NCBI GenBank assembly: GCA_025350695.1
Contig: JANXXI010000224.1
Coordinates: 1 to 62,272, forward strand
Direction: 5' to 3'
Source: Acidobacteriota bacterium
Lineage (GTDB): Bacteria > Acidobacteriota > Terriglobia > Bryobacterales > Bryobacteraceae
DNA length: 62,272 bases
Below are positions 52,336 to 61,467 of the stretch, piece after piece (within the stretch, counting starts at the first letter, position 1; each line of letters starts with the position of its first letter). Below the pieces are notes generated by a model that worked only from the letters and a program-made list of their open reading frames with translations, did no database searches and was not told where the DNA came from. A program made the translations under genes and the position numbers.

Positions 52336-52369
52336 ATCTGTTAGCTGGTAGCGCCTCGAGCAAAATAAA

Positions 52370-52873
52370 ATGGATAACCGTTTGCTGATTCTCTTAACCT
52401 TGGCGGTGGGCATGATCGCCGTCGCTTTGACGGTGCAGGCCCTGGTGCTTTACGGCATGTATCGCAAGTCAATCGACCTGCATGCCAAGCTGAATGAGTT
52501 TTTGCCCAAAGCCGAGGCGCTGCTCAAGACCTCTGAGAAATCTCTGCACGATACCCGCCAGAACATTCTGGAACTGACCACCAACGCGAACGAGATCCTG
52601 AGGACCGCCAAAGGGCACATGGCCCGCATCGACGTTGCAATGACCGACGCCGGCAATCGCGCCCAGGTGCACATGGCGAAGGCCGAGATAGTGCTGGACG
52701 ATACTTTGAACAAGGTCCATAGCACCGTGAACACCGTCCATAAAGGAATCTTGACGCCAATCCGCGAAGTAACGGGCGTCGCCGCTGGCCTGCGCGCCGC
52801 ATTCTCTTCGTTCGTCACCTCTCAGCGTCCACCCGTGCACAGCGCCACTCAGGACGAAGAAATGTTCATCTGA
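52370..52873 (+). CDS. Single-helix membrane protein with long coiled coil
   Basis: A 167-residue protein: one N-terminal transmembrane helix (LLILLTLAVGMIAVALTVQA) then about 110 residues of continuous charged helix (LNEFLPKAEALLKTSEKSLH, NILELTTNANEILRTAKGHM, AKAEIVLDDTLNKVHSTVNT). It is similar in layout to DUF948-type proteins. It is 34 bases after the YtxH gene and five before the M1 peptidase, suggesting one transcript. Function unknown. Confidence 0.75.
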   Translation: MDNRLLILLTLAVGMIAVALTVQALVLYGMYRKSIDLHAKLNEFLPKAEALLKTSEKSLHDTRQNILELTTNANEILRTAKGHMARIDVAMTDAGNRAQVHMAKAEIVLDDTLNKVHSTVNTVHKGILTPIREVTGVAAGLRAAFSSFVTSQRPPVHSATQDEEMFI

Positions 52874-52877
52874 TCCT

Positions 52878-55322
52878 GTGCCACCGCGCTCAACACTGTT
52901 CCAATTCCGTAGCCGCTGTTTCCTAAGCCTCTGCCTTCTAACTCCAACCCTGTGGGCGGCCCCACGTTCCGCTAAAGACATCGCTGCGTCTTTAGCCGGC
53001 GCCTCCTTCGATCCGGAACAGTGCTTCCGCGTCCGCGACATTCGCATCGAACGCGAAGATTTGCGGCTGTTTCTTACCGATGGCTACTTGATCTTCGCTA
53101 AGCCCGTTGATGGCCGGCGGGTGGCTGCGTATTTCTATGCGGAAAATGAGGCTGGTGATGGCGAGGTGCTTCTTGTTCCGCCCGATAAGGCCGAGCGAAC
53201 TACGCTTGCGCGCTTCTCCGGCGCACCAAACCTGAACGAACACATCAAGGGCGCCTTGCTGCTGTTCACCGATAATACCGGCGACCAGTTGGCCGCTGAG
53301 ATCGCCGAAAAGAAGTTTCAAGCCAGCGCGGAAATGGGCCGCATGTTGGCCACCTCGCACGATGCGCTTCTGAAGAATTTATTCCACAGCTTTGAAATTC
53401 GCCTGGTCTCCGATTTCCGAATCAATGATCCCAAGCAGGGCCTATTCTTCGCCGCCATGGCCGGCGCTCATCTGGGTAGCTTCGACGTTTCTTACGACCC
53501 TACCTCGCGAGATCAAGTCACCGCCGGGCAAGTAACATTCCGCAACAATGCCGCTTACTTCGATGTCTGGACCAGCTTTCCAGGCCGCTCCGTAAGGCGC
53601 GGCCTTACTCCCCAAGCCGATTTCACCAGCCTACTGAAGACCAAACATTTCCAGATTCAAGCCGAAATCACGCCCGACTTGAAGTTGAAGGCGACCACGA
53701 AAATCAGCATCGAACCAACAGCATCACTAGATTTGTTGCAGTTTGAATGTTCACGTCAGGTGCGCATTATTTCCGCGAAACTAAACGGTCGCGAAGTGGA
53801 ATTTTTCCAGCGCGAAAGTCTGCGCTCCAATCTGATTCGCGGCCGCGATGGCGACGTGTTCCTGGTCATTCCAAACGAACCGCTTGCTGCCGGCCAAACA
53901 GCGGAGATTGTGTTTGAGCATGAGGCCGACGTGATCCGTCCGGCCGGCAACGGCGTTTACTATGTAGGCGCACGCGGGTCGTGGTATCCGCAGAGCGGCA
54001 TCCAATTCGCTACTTATGATTTGACGTTCCGTTACCCGAAGGCGCTGCAGGTGGTGTCGGTCGGAACCACGGTGGAGGAAAAATCGGACGAAACCGTTCG
54101 CATTACACGCCGCCGTGTCGATCAAAAGATACGCATGGTGGGCTTCAATCTGGGTGATTACGGTAAAGCGACAGAATCGCGGTCGGGGCTTACCGTGGAT
54201 GTTTACGCCAATAGGAAACTGGAGAATTTCGTCAGCCGGCGGCCAGTTGTTCCACTCCCGCAACCGCAGCCTTTCCCTCGACGGAGGATTAACGATCCGC
54301 AGCCCGGCCTTACAATTGACGCACCGCCGCCGTCGGCTAACGCCAACGAAAGAGCCGAACGATTGGCGGCGGAAATCGTCGATGTGTTCAGTTTTTTTCG
54401 CGACAAATTCGGACCCGCCCCGGTGCCGCAGTTGGAAGTGTCGCCCGTGCCAGGAACGTTCGGGCAGGGCTTTCCAGGCATGATCTATCTTTCCACGTTG
54501 GCATACCTAAGGCCTGACGAACGCCCCGCTGGTCTGCGCGAACGAGGCATGGAGACGTTTTATTCCGAACTGCTGCACGCGCACGAAGTGGCGCATCAGT
54601 GGTGGGGAAATCGCGTGGTGGCGATCGGCGCAAATGACGAATGGATGATGGAGGCTTTCGCCAGTTACTCCGGCCTTATTCAGTTGGAGAAGAAGAAAGG
54701 CGCCAAGGCGATGGACTCGGTTTTAGAGGAGTATAAGAAGAAGCTGCTCGCTAAACTGCCTTCAGGTCAGACCATGGAAAGCACCGGGCCGATCAAGCTG
54801 GGCGCCCGCCTTGAGAATTCTCAAGCCCCGGACGCTTGGCGCTCAATCACCTACGAAAAGGGCTCATGGATCCTGCACATGTTGCGACGCCGGTTGGGCG
54901 ATGCCGGGTTCTTCGCGTTGCTCAAAGAGATTTGCGTCAAATTTAATGGCAAGCCGCTTTCCACCTCCGATTTTCAAGCCCTGGCGGCTAAGTATGTGCC
55001 CAAGGGCATGGCCGACCCAAAGCTCGAGGATTTCTTCGAGCATTGGGTTTACGGCACCGGCATTCCTGAAGTGGATGTGAAGTGGAAACTGGAAGGCAAG
55101 GACGCGGCATTAAAGGTTGTGGGTACGATTCACCAGAAGCATGTGGAGGACACGTTCACAACGCTTGTGCCGGTGGAGCTGCAGTTCGCGCGCGGCGTTA
55201 GGGGCCGCGTGGAGTGGATCAAGACAGACGGAGCAGAGGCGGAGTTTGAGTTCAAGGTCGCCGCTGCTCCAGTGAAGGTTGCAGTGGATCCCGCGGGCTG
55301 GGTTATGATTACCCGGAAGTAG
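52878..55322 (+). CDS. M1 family zinc aminopeptidase-like protein, exported
   Basis: An 814-residue protein from a GTG at 52878, with a signal (FLSLCLLTPTLWA). The zinc site H-E-V-A-H at residues 569-573 with Glu592 exactly 18 residues on (DEWMMEAFASY) is intact. The usual GAMEN exopeptidase loop is replaced by GQGFPGMIYLS, as in several bacterial M1 subfamilies, so classic aminopeptidase specificity is doubtful. The first 250 residues form an extra N-terminal domain before the M1 core. A peptidase in the periplasm or outside is inferred. Confidence 0.85.
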   Translation: MPPRSTLFQFRSRCFLSLCLLTPTLWAAPRSAKDIAASLAGASFDPEQCFRVRDIRIEREDLRLFLTDGYLIFAKPVDGRRVAAYFYAENEAGDGEVLLVPPDKAERTTLARFSGAPNLNEHIKGALLLFTDNTGDQLAAEIAEKKFQASAEMGRMLATSHDALLKNLFHSFEIRLVSDFRINDPKQGLFFAAMAGAHLGSFDVSYDPTSRDQVTAGQVTFRNNAAYFDVWTSFPGRSVRRGLTPQADFTSLLKTKHFQIQAEITPDLKLKATTKISIEPTASLDLLQFECSRQVRIISAKLNGREVEFFQRESLRSNLIRGRDGDVFLVIPNEPLAAGQTAEIVFEHEADVIRPAGNGVYYVGARGSWYPQSGIQFATYDLTFRYPKALQVVSVGTTVEEKSDETVRITRRRVDQKIRMVGFNLGDYGKATESRSGLTVDVYANRKLENFVSRRPVVPLPQPQPFPRRRINDPQPGLTIDAPPPSANANERAERLAAEIVDVFSFFRDKFGPAPVPQLEVSPVPGTFGQGFPGMIYLSTLAYLRPDERPAGLRERGMETFYSELLHAHEVAHQWWGNRVVAIGANDEWMMEAFASYSGLIQLEKKKGAKAMDSVLEEYKKKLLAKLPSGQTMESTGPIKLGARLENSQAPDAWRSITYEKGSWILHMLRRRLGDAGFFALLKEICVKFNGKPLSTSDFQALAAKYVPKGMADPKLEDFFEHWVYGTGIPEVDVKWKLEGKDAALKVVGTIHQKHVEDTFTTLVPVELQFARGVRGRVEWIKTDGAEAEFEFKVAAAPVKVAVDPAGWVMITRK

Positions 55323-55355
55323 AAATCGGCCAACATAAAGCCAGACTTTATTCAA

Positions 55356-56369
55356 CTAAAATCGAAGCTCGATTACGGATACCAAGTCCTCGGGCACGCC
55401 AGTTGCAGCAACCCAAGTCAGACCAGCTGACTTCGCCAACCGCCGCCACTCCGCCTCGCTTCGTTCCTTGCCCCCGGTCACCGCGAGCATGTTCATATCG
55501 CTCATTAGACGGCGTTCCAGTGCTTCATCGGCCTTCGATACTTGGTCCGGCAAGACAAATTCCAGCACCAACAAACAGCCGCCCCTACCAAGCGCCTCGC
55601 GACAGTTGCGAAGGACCTGCGCTGCGTCCGTGTCGCTATAACCATGCAAAACGTGCTTCAACAAATAGACATCGGCGCCGTCGGGAACAGCCTGCAGCAG
55701 GTTGGCTCCCAACAGTTGGCATCGATCCGCCATACCCTCCGAGGCCATGCGTGCTTCTGCGGCTTTCGCCGTCTCGGGCCAGTCCACCAGCATGCCCTTC
55801 AAGTTCGGAAATGTCTTCAGCGCCGCGACCAAAAGCCCTCCGCCCCCGCCGCCAAGATCAGCCACAACCGTCGCGCTGGCAAAGTCACAACTGTCGACGA
55901 TAGCTTGATAATCTTCAGCAGGCGCCGTTCCCATAACGGCCCGGAAGATGCCGCCTGCACTTGGATCTTTCGACCACCGCGAGACATGCCCTTCCCGAGC
56001 CATGACGTCTCGTGCACTCTCCCCTGTCTTCACACATTCAGTCAGATAAGACCAGCTATCAGAAAGTAAGTCGCCCCAAAATAGAATCGCCGGCCAGGCG
56101 GAATCAGTGGCATTCTTTCGCAGAGGCTGGCCGAGTGCCGTAAGGGCGAAGGTTCCCGGAGCGGTCTCCGCACATACCCCGAAGCTGGCGAGTGCGCGCA
56201 GCAGCCGTTGCAGGGCAGCGGCGTCGGCATGGCATTCGTTGGCTAACTCCATGGTGGACTTTGGATTGGGATGGAGCGCATCGGCCAACTCCAGGCGCGC
56301 CGCCGCAACCAATACGCGGGAGCGAAAGTAACCCATGGCCATTTCAACAAGTTGGTTCTTAGAAGTCAT
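55356..56369 (-). CDS. SAM-dependent O-methyltransferase
   Basis: A 337-residue methyltransferase of the plant-OMT/CrtF-like class: an N-terminal winged-helix dimerisation domain (ELANECHADAAALQRLLRAL, ASFGVCAE) followed by the SAM-binding motif VVADLGGGGGGLLVAALKTF, then GMLVDWPET, DVYLLKHVLHGYSDTDAAQV and a likely catalytic His in the HVLHGY segment. I chose the ATG at 56369; longer frames to 56411 or 56465 overlap the divergent remnant. The substrate, probably a phenol or hydroxyl on a secondary metabolite, is unknown. Confidence 0.85.
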   Translation of the reverse strand: MTSKNQLVEMAMGYFRSRVLVAAARLELADALHPNPKSTMELANECHADAAALQRLLRALASFGVCAETAPGTFALTALGQPLRKNATDSAWPAILFWGDLLSDSWSYLTECVKTGESARDVMAREGHVSRWSKDPSAGGIFRAVMGTAPAEDYQAIVDSCDFASATVVADLGGGGGGLLVAALKTFPNLKGMLVDWPETAKAAEARMASEGMADRCQLLGANLLQAVPDGADVYLLKHVLHGYSDTDAAQVLRNCREALGRGGCLLVLEFVLPDQVSKADEALERRLMSDMNMLAVTGGKERSEAEWRRLAKSAGLTWVAATGVPEDLVSVIELRF

Positions 56370-56409
56370 CGATCCGTGCACTCCATGTGGTATTGTAACT
56401 TCAAAGTTC

Positions 56410-56986
56410 ATGCGCCGGCGTGGTTTCATAGCTCTGGGATTGAATGCGGCTTTTGGTCGCGACACACCACTTAGCCCAATCGTTGTTAAGGTAAATGTGA
56501 TGTACGATCTCTTTCGCAGGCTTGAGGGTATTTGGTACTCCGAAAAGAGATTCTACTTCACTTCGACAAACGGCGGCGAAGCCGGGTTGGGACAAGTTTG
56601 GATTTACGATCCGAAGGCCGAAACGATCACGCTTATGTTCGAATCGCCCAGCGTGCATGTATTGGATTTTCCCGACAACATAACGGTCAGTCCTAGCGGA
56701 GGGTTGGTCGCTTTGTGAGGATGGCGGGGGAACGCAGTTCATCCGTGGGCTTACCGCGTCGGGCAGGATATTCGACTTCGCCAGGAATACTCACAATACT
56801 CTGGAATTCGCCGGGGCGTGTTTTAGCCCGGATGGACAAACCCTTTTTATCAATCTCTACGGCCTTCCCTCAGTTCGCACAACGGCTTTGTACAAGGTTA
56901 CGGAATTATGGCCGCTTGGGCCGGAGAAGCATGAGTTGGCCTTGACTCTGGCCTCTTGGGGCCGATGGGGATCAGGGTTGATTTAG
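56410..56986 (+). pseudogene. PhoX/DUF839-like phosphatase remnant
   Basis: An ATG at 56410 opens a Tat-like signal (MRRRGFIALGLNAAF), but after about 30 residues the sequence jumps to the C-terminal part of a PhoX/DUF839 protein: FRRLEGIWYSEKRFYFTSTN, GLGQVWIYDPKAETITLMFE, DFPDNITVSPSGGLVA. An extra T in 56712-56714 then shifts the frame; the continuation is CEDGGGTQFIRGLTASGRIF and FAGACFSPDGQTLFINLYG to a stop at 56986. So a large internal deletion and one frameshift have destroyed the gene. Confidence 0.75.
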
Positions 56987-57152
56987 CGGGTGGAGTTGAG
57001 CCGTGCGTCAAATAGCTTGGGTAGGGAATGGCTACCCAGATTTGTTCCTGTGCCGCCAGATGGACGTGGTGACGGGCTTGTTAAATACAGCTCTGCATTG
57101 GTTTCCGCTGTAGGCCGCCCAATGTGGACTTTGTCCTTCTTCGTGCTCTGGT

Positions 57153-57536
57153 TTACGCCGTTTCCGCTCCATGCTCTGCTAACAACTCGCGCAGGACCGA
57201 CCGATGGCGCCGCTTTTCGTCTTCGCAATAACAGCCAACGGAAAAGCTGGCTTGGTGCGACATAGCCGCCAGCAGATCGAGCAGCCTGGCCGCATCGGGA
57301 TTGCTCATCTCAGCTCGATACTTGCGGCGGAACGCGTTCCATGCTTCGTCGGCGGCGTTCAGCGCCTCCTTCACCAGCTCAGCACTTGGAGCCAGGTTGG
57401 GTAACCACACGTCGTAGTAATCGCGCTTGGCGAATTCGGATTTCGGAACGCCTCGCGGTGGGCGGCGGACTGCGCCAAGGCGTAAGCCTTCGCCCGCGAA
57501 TCTAGGAAAACCAAGCCGGACAATGCGGATAGGCAT
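57153..57536 (-). CDS. DUF488 family protein
   Basis: A 127-residue protein of the DUF488 (YeaO-like) family, with IRIVRLGFPRFAGEGLRLGA, the basic PPRGVPK then DYYDVWLPNLAPSAELVKEA and FSVGCYCEDEKRRHRSVLRE, which holds the conserved G-C-Y-C-E-D-E. The function of the family is unknown. It ends the minus-strand run with the anti-sigma gene but is separated by four bases only, so it could be in the sigma operon. Confidence 0.8.
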   Translation of the reverse strand: MPIRIVRLGFPRFAGEGLRLGAVRRPPRGVPKSEFAKRDYYDVWLPNLAPSAELVKEALNAADEAWNAFRRKYRAEMSNPDAARLLDLLAAMSHQASFSVGCYCEDEKRRHRSVLRELLAEHGAETA

Positions 57537-57540
57537 CAGA

Positions 57541-58455
57541 CTATTCTATGTTCCGGAAGTCCGAACGTGGCGCCATCAACGAGGCCAGGAACTGCAAAGG
57601 GTGTTGCAGCCTGGCGTCGAGTGGCCTGAGGATGTCCACCGTTGGGGTAGCAATTTTGCGCGCCAAGGCTAAATTCTCTTCGTCTCCGAATGCGCTGGAA
57701 ACAAAGATCAGGTGCTTGGCCGTTTCAAAACCGGCCACCGAATAGCTTTCCTGGCGGCCTTGGTAAATGCCCATGCCATTCAGTTTCGTCGCTCCATTCA
57801 ACATCCCGCTAGGAAAATTCTCACCGGGTTGTTTTTCAAGCAGAGAGACGGAAAGCAAAGTCCCATTGCGTTCCAGAATCAGATGCGGGTAGGTGCGGCC
57901 GCCTATTTTGCAACGATGGCCGTCGACAAACTTGAATTCGCCTAACTGGGAAGCGATGGCCGGAGCCAAGGGACCGTAACTTGGACCCATTCGTTCGGGC
58001 CCGCTTACCTCCGCGAAGTCAGGAGGCGTGGGTGAGTAATGGTTCCCAATGGCGCACCCGATATGGTCGTTAGCTCCAAGTGCAAGCAGCTTCGCCGAAG
58101 CGGACTGATTGCGCTGTTGAATGGCTACGCCGCTGGCGATGAGTAACGCGGCACATGTCGCGGCAACAATCCAAGGTGCGGAAAGCCAACCCCAGCGCGA
58201 GGCCGCGGATTGTTCCCGTAAGCGAGCTCGAAGCTTAGTCTCAAGGCCGGGTGGAGCCTGTCGCGCTCGGACGGCATGACGCAACGAAGCTTTCACGCGC
58301 TGGCGGCTGTCAAGCGCCTCCTTGCAATTGGCGCAGTGCTCGATGTGCTTCAAGACTTCATGGGTGGTTTCAACCAGAAGTTCGTTGCTCAAATAAGCAT
58401 CAATGTATCCGTGGAGTTTTTCGCACTCTTTGTTTTGAAATCGTAGTACTGTCAT
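57541..58455 (-). CDS. Anti-sigma factor with zinc-finger (ZAS-type) domain
   Basis: A 304-residue membrane protein. The N-terminus has the zinc anti-sigma motif H-x3-C-x2-C (His37, Cys41, Cys44) in LKHIEHCANCKEAL. One membrane helix lies near residues 93-112 (WIVAATCAALLIASGVAIQQ), and a 190-residue extracytoplasmic domain has two Cys and several His residues. It overlaps the ECF sigma gene by 4 bases (ATGA). ZAS-type anti-sigmas hold the sigma factor at the membrane and can release it on oxidation of the zinc thiolates. Confidence 0.85.
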   Translation of the reverse strand: MTVLRFQNKECEKLHGYIDAYLSNELLVETTHEVLKHIEHCANCKEALDSRQRVKASLRHAVRARQAPPGLETKLRARLREQSAASRWGWLSAPWIVAATCAALLIASGVAIQQRNQSASAKLLALGANDHIGCAIGNHYSPTPPDFAEVSGPERMGPSYGPLAPAIASQLGEFKFVDGHRCKIGGRTYPHLILERNGTLLSVSLLEKQPGENFPSGMLNGATKLNGMGIYQGRQESYSVAGFETAKHLIFVSSAFGDEENLALARKIATPTVDILRPLDARLQHPLQFLASLMAPRSDFRNIE

Positions 58456-59000
58456 GAGGCTTCACCACTGGTCTTCTTTCTAATTCCATATGAATCCGCA
58501 ACGGTCGTAAGTTGTTCGCGCAGCATGCGGCGGGCTCGGCTTAAGCGGCTCATCACGGTCCCCATGGGGATATCTAGAGCAGCGGCTACCTCCTTGTAAG
58601 AAAATTCTTCAACGTCGGCCAATAAAACTACCGCCCGGTAGTCTTCGGGAATGTTATTCAGGGCGGTTATGATTTCTTCGTCGGTGAGCACATCGTTCAC
58701 CGGAGGCTCCCATTTCAGGGTATCCTCCAGAATGTCCGCTTCCTTCGTAAGTTTCAATTGGAACCACTTGCGCCGGTGATGGTGCAAGCGATGAAACAAG
58801 ATCTTGAACAGCCAGGCCCGGCAGTTGGTTCCCGGCTCAAAGCGGTGAAACGACTTCCAGGCGTTCATATAAACGTCCTGAGCCAGGTCCTCGGCCTCGG
58901 TTTGATTGCGAAGCAGGCCTGATGCCGTGCGGAAAATATCGTTGAGATGCGGAAGCGCCACGGCTTCGAACTCTTCGAGGTTGGATTTGCGCACAAACAC
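58452..59000 (-). CDS. ECF RNA polymerase sigma factor, anti-sigma-controlled
   Basis: A 182-residue ECF sigma factor of the SigE/RpoE-like type. Region 2 is visible in ASGLLRNQTEAEDLAQDVYM, NAWKSFHRFEPGTNCRAWLF then KILFHRLHHHRRKW; region 4 in NIPEDYRAVVLLADVEEFSY, KEVAAALDIPMGTVMSRLSR and ARRMLREQL. The start is a GTG at 59000 (valine codon read as Met), 4 bases after the thioredoxin stop. It is coupled to a zinc anti-sigma factor and a thioredoxin-like protein, which points to envelope redox or disulfide stress. Confidence 0.9.
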   Translation of the reverse strand: MFVRKSNLEEFEAVALPHLNDIFRTASGLLRNQTEAEDLAQDVYMNAWKSFHRFEPGTNCRAWLFKILFHRLHHHRRKWFQLKLTKEADILEDTLKWEPPVNDVLTDEEIITALNNIPEDYRAVVLLADVEEFSYKEVAAALDIPMGTVMSRLSRARRMLREQLTTVADSYGIRKKTSGEAS

Positions 59001-59003
59001 TGG

Positions 59004-59531
59004 CTAGTTTGCCTCTTCTAACAGTTTTTCCACCAAGTCCAGCATCTTCGTTTCACCCGCGGCGCCGCCGTAATTCAGTTCGCCATCCCAACGGTAGCGT
59101 ATCTTTCCCTTCTTGTCGACTAAGTAAACAGCGGGCCAGAATTCCTGACGCCACTTGCGCCAATTCTTCATGTCGGTATCGAGCAGCACCGGCCAATGGA
59201 TACCGTACTCAGCTACCTTTTTTTCGACGTTTGCGGTGGGGCGTTCGTGCGCCAGTTCGGGAGTGTGGACACCGATGATGGCTACGTCGCGGCCAGCCAA
59301 TTTTTGCTCCCAGTTGGCGTAAGAAGGCAAGTTGTGGCGGCAGTTGATGCAATCGAAGGTCCAAAAATGAACGATGGTGACTTTCCCGGCTCGCGAGGCA
59401 AGGGTGAGGGGCTGGCTATTGAGCCACTGCTTGCCTTCAAGTTCCGGCGCTTTCTCGTTGAGGCGCATGGGTTGGGCCGCCTGGCAGGCTAGGCCAAGGA
59501 CGAAGAGCGGGGCGAAGCGGGGTGTCGTCAT
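59004..59531 (-). CDS. TlpA/thioredoxin-like exported oxidoreductase
   Basis: A 175-residue thioredoxin-fold protein with a signal (RFAPLFVLGLACQAAQ) whose Cys16 also makes a lipobox-like LACQ possible. The active site is C-I-N-C at Cys61 and Cys64 in WTFDCINCRHNLPSYA, as in TlpA/DipZ-type periplasmic reductants. The cis-Pro is in EFWPAVYLVDKKGK. It is the first gene of the operon with the ECF sigma and anti-sigma factors, 3 bases apart, so it could report redox state to the ZAS zinc site. Confidence 0.85.
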   Translation of the reverse strand: MTTPRFAPLFVLGLACQAAQPMRLNEKAPELEGKQWLNSQPLTLASRAGKVTIVHFWTFDCINCRHNLPSYANWEQKLAGRDVAIIGVHTPELAHERPTANVEKKVAEYGIHWPVLLDTDMKNWRKWRQEFWPAVYLVDKKGKIRYRWDGELNYGGAAGETKMLDLVEKLLEEAN

Positions 59532-59604
59532 GCAACGTTAATCCAGAAGCGGCAGGTTTTTATTCCAATCATTCGGGCCTACAATAAAGATAGAGGAACA
59601 ATTT

Positions 59605-59871
59605 ATGATGCGTGAAGACGATTCCACAAAAGCTATTTGGTTTTTGACCGGCGCAGCCATTGGCGCTGCGATTGCCTTGCTCTATGCCCCTCAAAGTGGC
59701 GAGGAAACTCGGCGATTGATTAAGCAGAAGGCCGGTGAAGGCAGCGAGCAACTGACGGCGCAAGGGCGCGATTTGGTAGACCGCGGCCGGGAGCTGTATG
59801 ACAAGGGCCGGTCCATGGCCGATGAAGCGGCGGAGATGTTTGAGCGCGGTCGCCGTATGGTTCAGAGCTAA
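59605..59871 (+). CDS. YtxH-domain membrane protein (paralogue 2)
   Basis: An 88-residue YtxH protein: membrane helix FLTGAAIGAAIALLYAPQSG then EETRRLIKQKAGEGSEQLTA and a charged helix. It shares the APxSGEETR core with the YtxH protein at 52009. A 33-base gap separates it from the P5C dehydrogenase gene on the same strand. Role unknown. Confidence 0.8.
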   Translation: MMREDDSTKAIWFLTGAAIGAAIALLYAPQSGEETRRLIKQKAGEGSEQLTAQGRDLVDRGRELYDKGRSMADEAAEMFERGRRMVQS

Positions 59872-59904
59872 GTTAAATTCAGGTCCACTTTGGAGGGTGC
59901 CCCG

Positions 59905-61461
59905 ATGAGCCTTACCTTGCCGCCTTTCCAGAACGAGCCGTACAGCGACTTTACCAAAGCGCCGAATCGGCGGGCGATGGACCTGGCGCTTGCGCAAGTC
60001 CGTTTGGAACTAGGGCGTACCTATCCTCTGTGGATCGATGGTAGTGCGGTGGAGACTGGCGATCTGCTAGTCTCCACGAATCCTTCCCATGCCAGCGAAG
60101 TCGTCGGCTCCTGTCATAAAGCTTCGGCGGAGTTAGCCACAGAAGCAGTGGAAAGCGCGTTTTCCTATTTTCCAAAATGGGCAGCAACGCCGGTGGACAA
60201 GCGTGTTCAACTGCTGTTGGGGGCTGCGGCTATGTTGCGCCAACGGCAACAGGAATTCAATGCATGGTTGATCGTTGAATCAGGCAAGAATTGGAATGAG
60301 GCTGAAGCCGATACGGGCGAGGCGATCGACTTCTGCGAATACTACGCACGCCAAATGCTGCGTTGGAGCCATCCCGAGCCGCTCGTGCAGATGGATGGCG
60401 AGACCAGCAAGCTTGATTACATTCCCCTGGGGGTTGGCGTGATTATCCCACCTTGGAATTTTCCATTGGCGATTATGGTTGGAATGACGGTGGCGGCGTT
60501 GGTGGCCGGTAACACCGTGGTGCTTAAGCCTTCCAGCGAAACGCCAGTGATCGCCGCGAAATTTGTGGAACTGCTGCTGGAGGCCGGCTTCCCTGAGCAT
60601 TCGGTGAATCTGTGCATCGGTAGTGGGTCGGTGGTCGGCGATCTTCTCGTCACGCATCCGAAGACACGCTTCGTAAGTTTCACCGGTTCGCGCGAGGTTG
60701 GTCTGCGCATCAACGAACTGGCGGCGAAGCATCAGCCGGGGCAGGTATGGATTCGGCGAGTTGTGGCGGAGATGGGCGGCAAGGATGCGATCATCGTGGA
60801 TGAAAATGCCGATCTTGACGCGGCCGTGACTGGCGTGATGCTGTCAGCCTTCGGGTTTCAGGGGCAGAAATGCTCGGCCTGTTCCCGCGCGATCGTGCAC
60901 GCAAAGGTGTATGATTCATTTCTTGAAAAGTTGAAGGCCAAGGTGGAGACCATTCGTCAGGGGCCGGCCGAGGACGTCGAAAACTATATGGGGCCGGTGA
61001 TAAGCGCCGGGGCGCGGAAGACAATTCTTGGCTACATGGAGATCGGCAAACGCGAAGGGCGTCTATTGACGGGCGGCGGAATGGCGGCGGGCGACGGCTG
61101 GTATCTGCAGCCTACGGTGATTGCCGATGTGGCTCCGTCGGCACGTATCTTTCAGGAAGAGATATTTGGGCCGGTGCTGGCGGTGACCAAGGCCCGCGAC
61201 TTCGAGGAAGCGCTAAGGATGGCGAACGATAGCGAGTATGGTTTGACGGGCGCGGTCTATTCGCAAGATCGGGCTAGGCTTGACCGGGCATCGCGCGAGT
61301 TTCACGTGGGCAACTTGTACTTGAACCGGAAGTGCACGGGGGCCATGGTTGGGGCGCATCCCTTTGGCGGATTTAACATGTCGGGGACGGATTCGAAAGC
61401 GGGTGGCCCGGATTATTTGCTGCAGTTCTTACAGGGCAAATTGATTGCCGAAAAAGTGTAG
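59905..61461 (+). CDS. pruA: L-glutamate gamma-semialdehyde (1-pyrroline-5-carboxylate) dehydrogenase
   Basis: A 518-residue aldehyde dehydrogenase of the RocA/PruA type, which oxidises glutamate semialdehyde to glutamate with NAD in proline and arginine catabolism. I chose the ATG at 59905 because GGAGGG lies 8 bases upstream; the GTG at 59890-side start lacks a ribosome site. The Rossmann part has IPPWNFPLAIMVGM and FTGSREVGL, the catalytic Glu is in VAEMGGKD and the nucleophile is Cys323 in GQKCSACSR. The C-terminal GFNMSGTDSKAGGPDYLLQF is diagnostic for this group. No proline dehydrogenase is adjacent. Confidence 0.9.
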   Translation: MSLTLPPFQNEPYSDFTKAPNRRAMDLALAQVRLELGRTYPLWIDGSAVETGDLLVSTNPSHASEVVGSCHKASAELATEAVESAFSYFPKWAATPVDKRVQLLLGAAAMLRQRQQEFNAWLIVESGKNWNEAEADTGEAIDFCEYYARQMLRWSHPEPLVQMDGETSKLDYIPLGVGVIIPPWNFPLAIMVGMTVAALVAGNTVVLKPSSETPVIAAKFVELLLEAGFPEHSVNLCIGSGSVVGDLLVTHPKTRFVSFTGSREVGLRINELAAKHQPGQVWIRRVVAEMGGKDAIIVDENADLDAAVTGVMLSAFGFQGQKCSACSRAIVHAKVYDSFLEKLKAKVETIRQGPAEDVENYMGPVISAGARKTILGYMEIGKREGRLLTGGGMAAGDGWYLQPTVIADVAPSARIFQEEIFGPVLAVTKARDFEEALRMANDSEYGLTGAVYSQDRARLDRASREFHVGNLYLNRKCTGAMVGAHPFGGFNMSGTDSKAGGPDYLLQFLQGKLIAEKV

Positions 61462-61467
61462 TGGCGA

